Under the pieces are notes generated by a model. That model worked only from the letters and a program-made list of their open reading frames with translations. It was not told the origin of the DNA and did not search any database. From positions 682,001-746,000 of the forward strand of contig NZ_LWLB01000001.1 in assembly GCF_001905145.1 (NCBI RefSeq): a stretch of DNA of 64,000 nucleotides, read 5' to 3'. Below are positions 61,220 to 64,000 of the stretch, in pieces. Source of the stretch: Nocardiopsis sp. TSRI0078. Its GTDB lineage: Bacteria > Actinomycetota > Actinomycetes > Streptosporangiales > Streptosporangiaceae. The first letter of the stretch is position 1; the number at the start of each line of letters is the position of its first letter. Position numbers and translations under genes: made by a program.

Positions 61220-63254
61220 GGGCGCGCTGCGGCACAGCCTGCTGGCGCGCCTGCTGGCGAGTTCGGTGCTGGTGGCGGTCTGCTCGATCTTCGCGACGGC
61301 GTGGCTGGCGGTGCAGGGGACGTCGGAGTCGCTCACCGTGCAGCAGGGGGAGACCCTGGCCGTGGACACCCGCATCCACGACACGCTCGTCGCCTACGCC
61401 GCCGCCCACCCCGGGTGGGAGGGCGTGGGCGAGACGGTGCGGCACCTGTCCGAGGACACCGGGCGGCGGGTCGTCCTGACCACCGAGAACCGCGGGCTGA
61501 TCGCGGACTCGGCCGAGCAGGCCGGGCCGCTCCCGCCTCGGACGACCTCGGTGGTCGACCCGCTGGCGGTGGACGTCACCCTCGCCCCCGGCCTCACCGG
61601 ACGCATCGACCCCCGAGCCGTGGGACCGTTCGCGCTGTCGGGGGAGGACCGGTCCCGGCTGGCCGGCCTGGCGGAGAACAGCGCCGTCTGCCTGGGCGAG
61701 CTGTACGGGACGGCGGTGGAGGTGGAGGCCGGACCGAGCGGGCGTCCCGCCGTCACCGGGGCCCAGGTGGACCGGTACGCGCGGCTGGAGTGCGGGCTGG
61801 AGGCGCTGGGCGAGCCGACCGAAAGAGAACTGGAGGCGCTGGATGAGCTGAACGGCCTGGTCAGGGCCTGTCTGGGCGCGGAGGGGCCCGAGGAGGTGGC
61901 GGCGGAGTTCCGGATCGATGGGACCCTCGGGGTTCCCGTGGCGCTGGCCCCCGATCCGGCGCCGGCCCCTTGGGAGATCATGGACGAGGCCCGCGCTCCG
62001 CGCGACTCCCAGGTGCCCGGGGAGGAGGCGCCCTCCTTCGAGGAGGGACCGGACGATCCCGGCAGCGGTGCGGGCCCAGGGTTCGTGGAACCGTCCGTGG
62101 GCGGCCAGGATCCGGCCGGAGGCGTGGACGCGCCCTTCCCGGAGGCGGTGCCCGAGGAATCGGTCGCGATGGAACCCGGGGCGGCTCCCGAGCCGCCGCG
62201 GTTCGACGCGCGCACCTCCGCGTGCCTGGACTCCGCCCGACGCGAGCAACTGGACCCCTACGTGGCCCCGGCCGCGCTGCTGTTCATCGACGACCCCGAG
62301 GCGGAGGCTTCGGGCGTCGTGCCGCTGACCGGCGAGGGTCTGGTGCGGGTGTTCGGTGTGGTGCTGCTGGTGCTGGTGCTGACGGTGGTCGTGAGCGTGG
62401 TGCTGTCGGCGCGGCTCGTGCGCCCCGTACGCGCGCTCACTGACGCGGTGCGCCGGATGCGCGAGGGCCGTGCGGGTTCCCGGGTCAGGGTGCGCGACTC
62501 CGGTGAGATCGGCCAGTTGGCCGACGCGTTCAACGAGATGGCGGAGCACCTGGAGCGACTGGAGGAGCAGCGCAGGGCGATGGTCAGCGACGTCTCACAC
62601 GAGCTGCGGACACCGCTGAGCAACCTGCGCGGCTGGCTGGAGGCGGCCCAGGACGGGATCGCCGACCTGGACCGGGACCGGATGAGGATGCTGGTCGGCG
62701 AGACGCTGCTGCTCCAGGACATCGTCGACGACCTCCAGGACCTGGCGCTGGCGGACGCGGGCAAGCTGCGGCTGTCACCGGAGCCGGTGGAGGCGGGCCT
62801 CCTCGTCGAGCAGGTGGTGGACAGTCAGAGGTTGAGGGCCGGTTCGGCCGGACTGCGGCTGGTCGCGGAGACGGAGGACGTCGTGCTCGTGGCCGACCGG
62901 ACACGGCTGGTCCAGGCGGTCGGGAACCTGCTGGGCAACGCGCTGCGGCACACTCCGGCGCCCGGGACGGTCACCGTCGGGGTGCGGAGCTCGGGTGGGG
63001 AGGCGGTCATCGAGGTGGCGGACACCGGTGTGGGCATCCCGGCGGAGGACCTGCCACACGTGTTCGACCGGTTCTGGCGGGCGGAGAAGTCGCGCAACCG
63101 GCGCACCGGCGGCAGCGGGCTGGGGCTGGCCATCGTGCGCAACCTGGTGGAACTGCACGGCGGGTCGGTGACGGTGGCCAGCACGCCGGGCGAGGGGACC
63201 ACGTTCACGGTCCGGATGCCGTTGGCGGGACCCGGGGAGCCGACGCGGGACTGA
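61203..63254 (+). CDS. Sensor histidine kinase with a long extracytoplasmic domain
   Basis: 683 residues from ATG 61203, inside the regulator's 3' end. Transmembrane segments at about 16-35 and 378-402 enclose a roughly 340-residue outside domain that is acidic and Pro/Gly-rich around 255-330. Then come HAMP (about 403-455), HisKA with His466 in SDVSHELRTPLSN, and HATPase_c with NLLGNALRHT, DTGVGIP and GGSGLGLAIV. Both components are intact, so signalling is expected; the signal is unknown. The size of the outside domain is unusual. Confidence 0.93.
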   Translation: MADRRRGALRHSLLARLLASSVLVAVCSIFATAWLAVQGTSESLTVQQGETLAVDTRIHDTLVAYAAAHPGWEGVGETVRHLSEDTGRRVVLTTENRGLIADSAEQAGPLPPRTTSVVDPLAVDVTLAPGLTGRIDPRAVGPFALSGEDRSRLAGLAENSAVCLGELYGTAVEVEAGPSGRPAVTGAQVDRYARLECGLEALGEPTERELEALDELNGLVRACLGAEGPEEVAAEFRIDGTLGVPVALAPDPAPAPWEIMDEARAPRDSQVPGEEAPSFEEGPDDPGSGAGPGFVEPSVGGQDPAGGVDAPFPEAVPEESVAMEPGAAPEPPRFDARTSACLDSARREQLDPYVAPAALLFIDDPEAEASGVVPLTGEGLVRVFGVVLLVLVLTVVVSVVLSARLVRPVRALTDAVRRMREGRAGSRVRVRDSGEIGQLADAFNEMAEHLERLEEQRRAMVSDVSHELRTPLSNLRGWLEAAQDGIADLDRDRMRMLVGETLLLQDIVDDLQDLALADAGKLRLSPEPVEAGLLVEQVVDSQRLRAGSAGLRLVAETEDVVLVADRTRLVQAVGNLLGNALRHTPAPGTVTVGVRSSGGEAVIEVADTGVGIPAEDLPHVFDRFWRAEKSRNRRTGGSGLGLAIVRNLVELHGGSVTVASTPGEGTTFTVRMPLAGPGEPTRD

Positions 63255-63425
63255 CGGGCCCCGGGAGGGCGCCTCGCGTGGCGGAGGACGTCCCTGAGAC
63301 GTGCGGGCCCTTGCGTCCGATGGCGGTCACACCGCGCCCGCCGTGTCCTGCCTCGCCTAGGATGCGGGTAGGCGCGGCACCGGCCCGATCGCGCCCTCCC
63401 CCGACACGGGCCCCGCGGAGGACCC

Positions 63426-64000
63426 GTGCACCAGCCCCCGTCCGTCCGCCTTCCGAGCTACCGGGAGCTGTACGGTCTCAGGCCCGCTGTGGTGCTCTCC
63501 TGCTGGTCCGCGTCCGGCACGCTGCTGTGCCTCACCACGGGGGCCAGGGCCGTCACCGCCGTGGTGGACACCTTCTGGGTCGGTACCGATCCGTCCTGGT
63601 CAGGGGCGGCCGCGACTCTCTCCGACGCTCTGGGGATCGTCTCGCTGGGTGCTCTTCCCGTCCTCACCGTCCTGGCTCTGACTCTCACCGCCCTCGTGGA
63701 GACCACGCCCCCGAAGGACCTGCCTCCGTGGACGACGCGGGAGCGGCTGCGTACCGCCAAGGTGCTCGCCGGCAACGCCGTCATGGGCAACGACCCCTGG
63801 ACCAACCTGCTCGCCCGTGTCCACGCCGGAGTACACCTCAGATGGTCCGGTTGGCTGCTGTCCCGGTCTCTGGTGACGGGCTGTCTCATCCTCAGCGGAT
63901 TGTGGAGCGGCAGCGGTGTGTACCTGCTCGTGCGGGGGCTCCGGAACGAGGACCCCGCCCTGATGGCGATCGGCCTGAACACGGTTCTCCTCTTCGCCGG
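63426..64000 (+). CDS. Integral membrane protein, 5' part (runs off the window)
   Basis: At least 191 residues from GTG 63426, with GGAGGACCC directly upstream; there is no stop before the window end. Hydrophobic segments lie at about 22-46, 72-95 and 140-165, and the last visible residues begin another. No motif is recognised. The opposite-strand frames here (63458-63982 and 63600-63836) are shadows. Confidence 0.7.
   Translation, partial: MHQPPSVRLPSYRELYGLRPAVVLSCWSASGTLLCLTTGARAVTAVVDTFWVGTDPSWSGAAATLSDALGIVSLGALPVLTVLALTLTALVETTPPKDLPPWTTRERLRTAKVLAGNAVMGNDPWTNLLARVHAGVHLRWSGWLLSRSLVTGCLILSGLWSGSGVYLLVRGLRNEDPALMAIGLNTVLLFA

Overview
The window is GC-rich DNA from a filamentous actinomycete. 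Codon use, the purA-purD-purC run, an ECF sigma factor of the SigE type, many GTG starts and lipobox lipoproteins fit Nocardiopsaceae (Nocardiopsis-like). The genus is my inference; the sequence itself only shows an actinomycete.

Left chromosomal part (1-14359): purA, purD, purC, murA, a wHTH regulator, a P-loop kinase-like protein, an aminotransferase of the HisC type with a downstream helical protein, a lipoprotein, a MauE-type membrane protein paired with an RlpA-like secreted-type protein, and the ECF sigma factor. It ends at a tRNA-Ser(GCT) gene.

Integrated element (14360-53608, about 39.1 kb): an exact 108-bp direct repeat, made of the 3' half of tRNA-Ser plus its terminator, flanks a tyrosine integrase, an excisionase, a plasmid-type HTH protein and a large accessory load. 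From left to right: an IS3 copy that cuts a helicase-like remnant; an IS110 copy; an orphan CRISPR-like array of ten repeats plus one broken repeat (22071-22800), with unique 34-38 nt spacers and repeats whose loops are hypervariable but whose stems covary; an IS5-type element inserted into the broken repeat; and a Tn3-family transposon inserted into that IS5 copy with a visible 5-bp target duplication. The Tn3 passenger genes (two dinucleotide-binding reductases, a nitroreductase remnant, a MerR regulator) are echoed just outside it by a second redox gene set (flavin reductase, flavin monooxygenase, reductase, MerR, broken nitroreductase, SDR, broken reductase, MFS exporter). The promoters of both sets carry MerR-type dyads. 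Two inverted IS5 copies bracket the exporter.

Right arm of the element (40218-52614): an HTH gene; a divergent HTH / ImmA-IrrE peptidase / PIN-like operon; and a four-gene operon encoding an HTH regulator, a restriction-endonuclease-fold protein, a DinG-like Fe-S helicase and a pPIWI-RE (Argonaute-like) protein. That is the prokaryotic PIWI-RE conflict module, known mainly from computational work, and it is the strongest candidate for an undercharacterised defence system here. No cas gene is visible, so the guide-array-like locus and the PIWI-RE protein are co-resident on one element without a proven link.

Right chromosomal part (53609-64000): a small membrane protein; a molybdopterin oxidoreductase in which the usual N-terminal Fe-S cysteines are Thr, His and Asp, with a partner gene and a berberine-bridge-oxidase remnant; a Glu/Ala-rich secreted protein; an L,D-transpeptidase lipoprotein; a two-component system; and the start of a membrane protein running off the window.

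All calls come from reading the sequence and the translated frames by eye. Identities were counted by hand and no database was searched.
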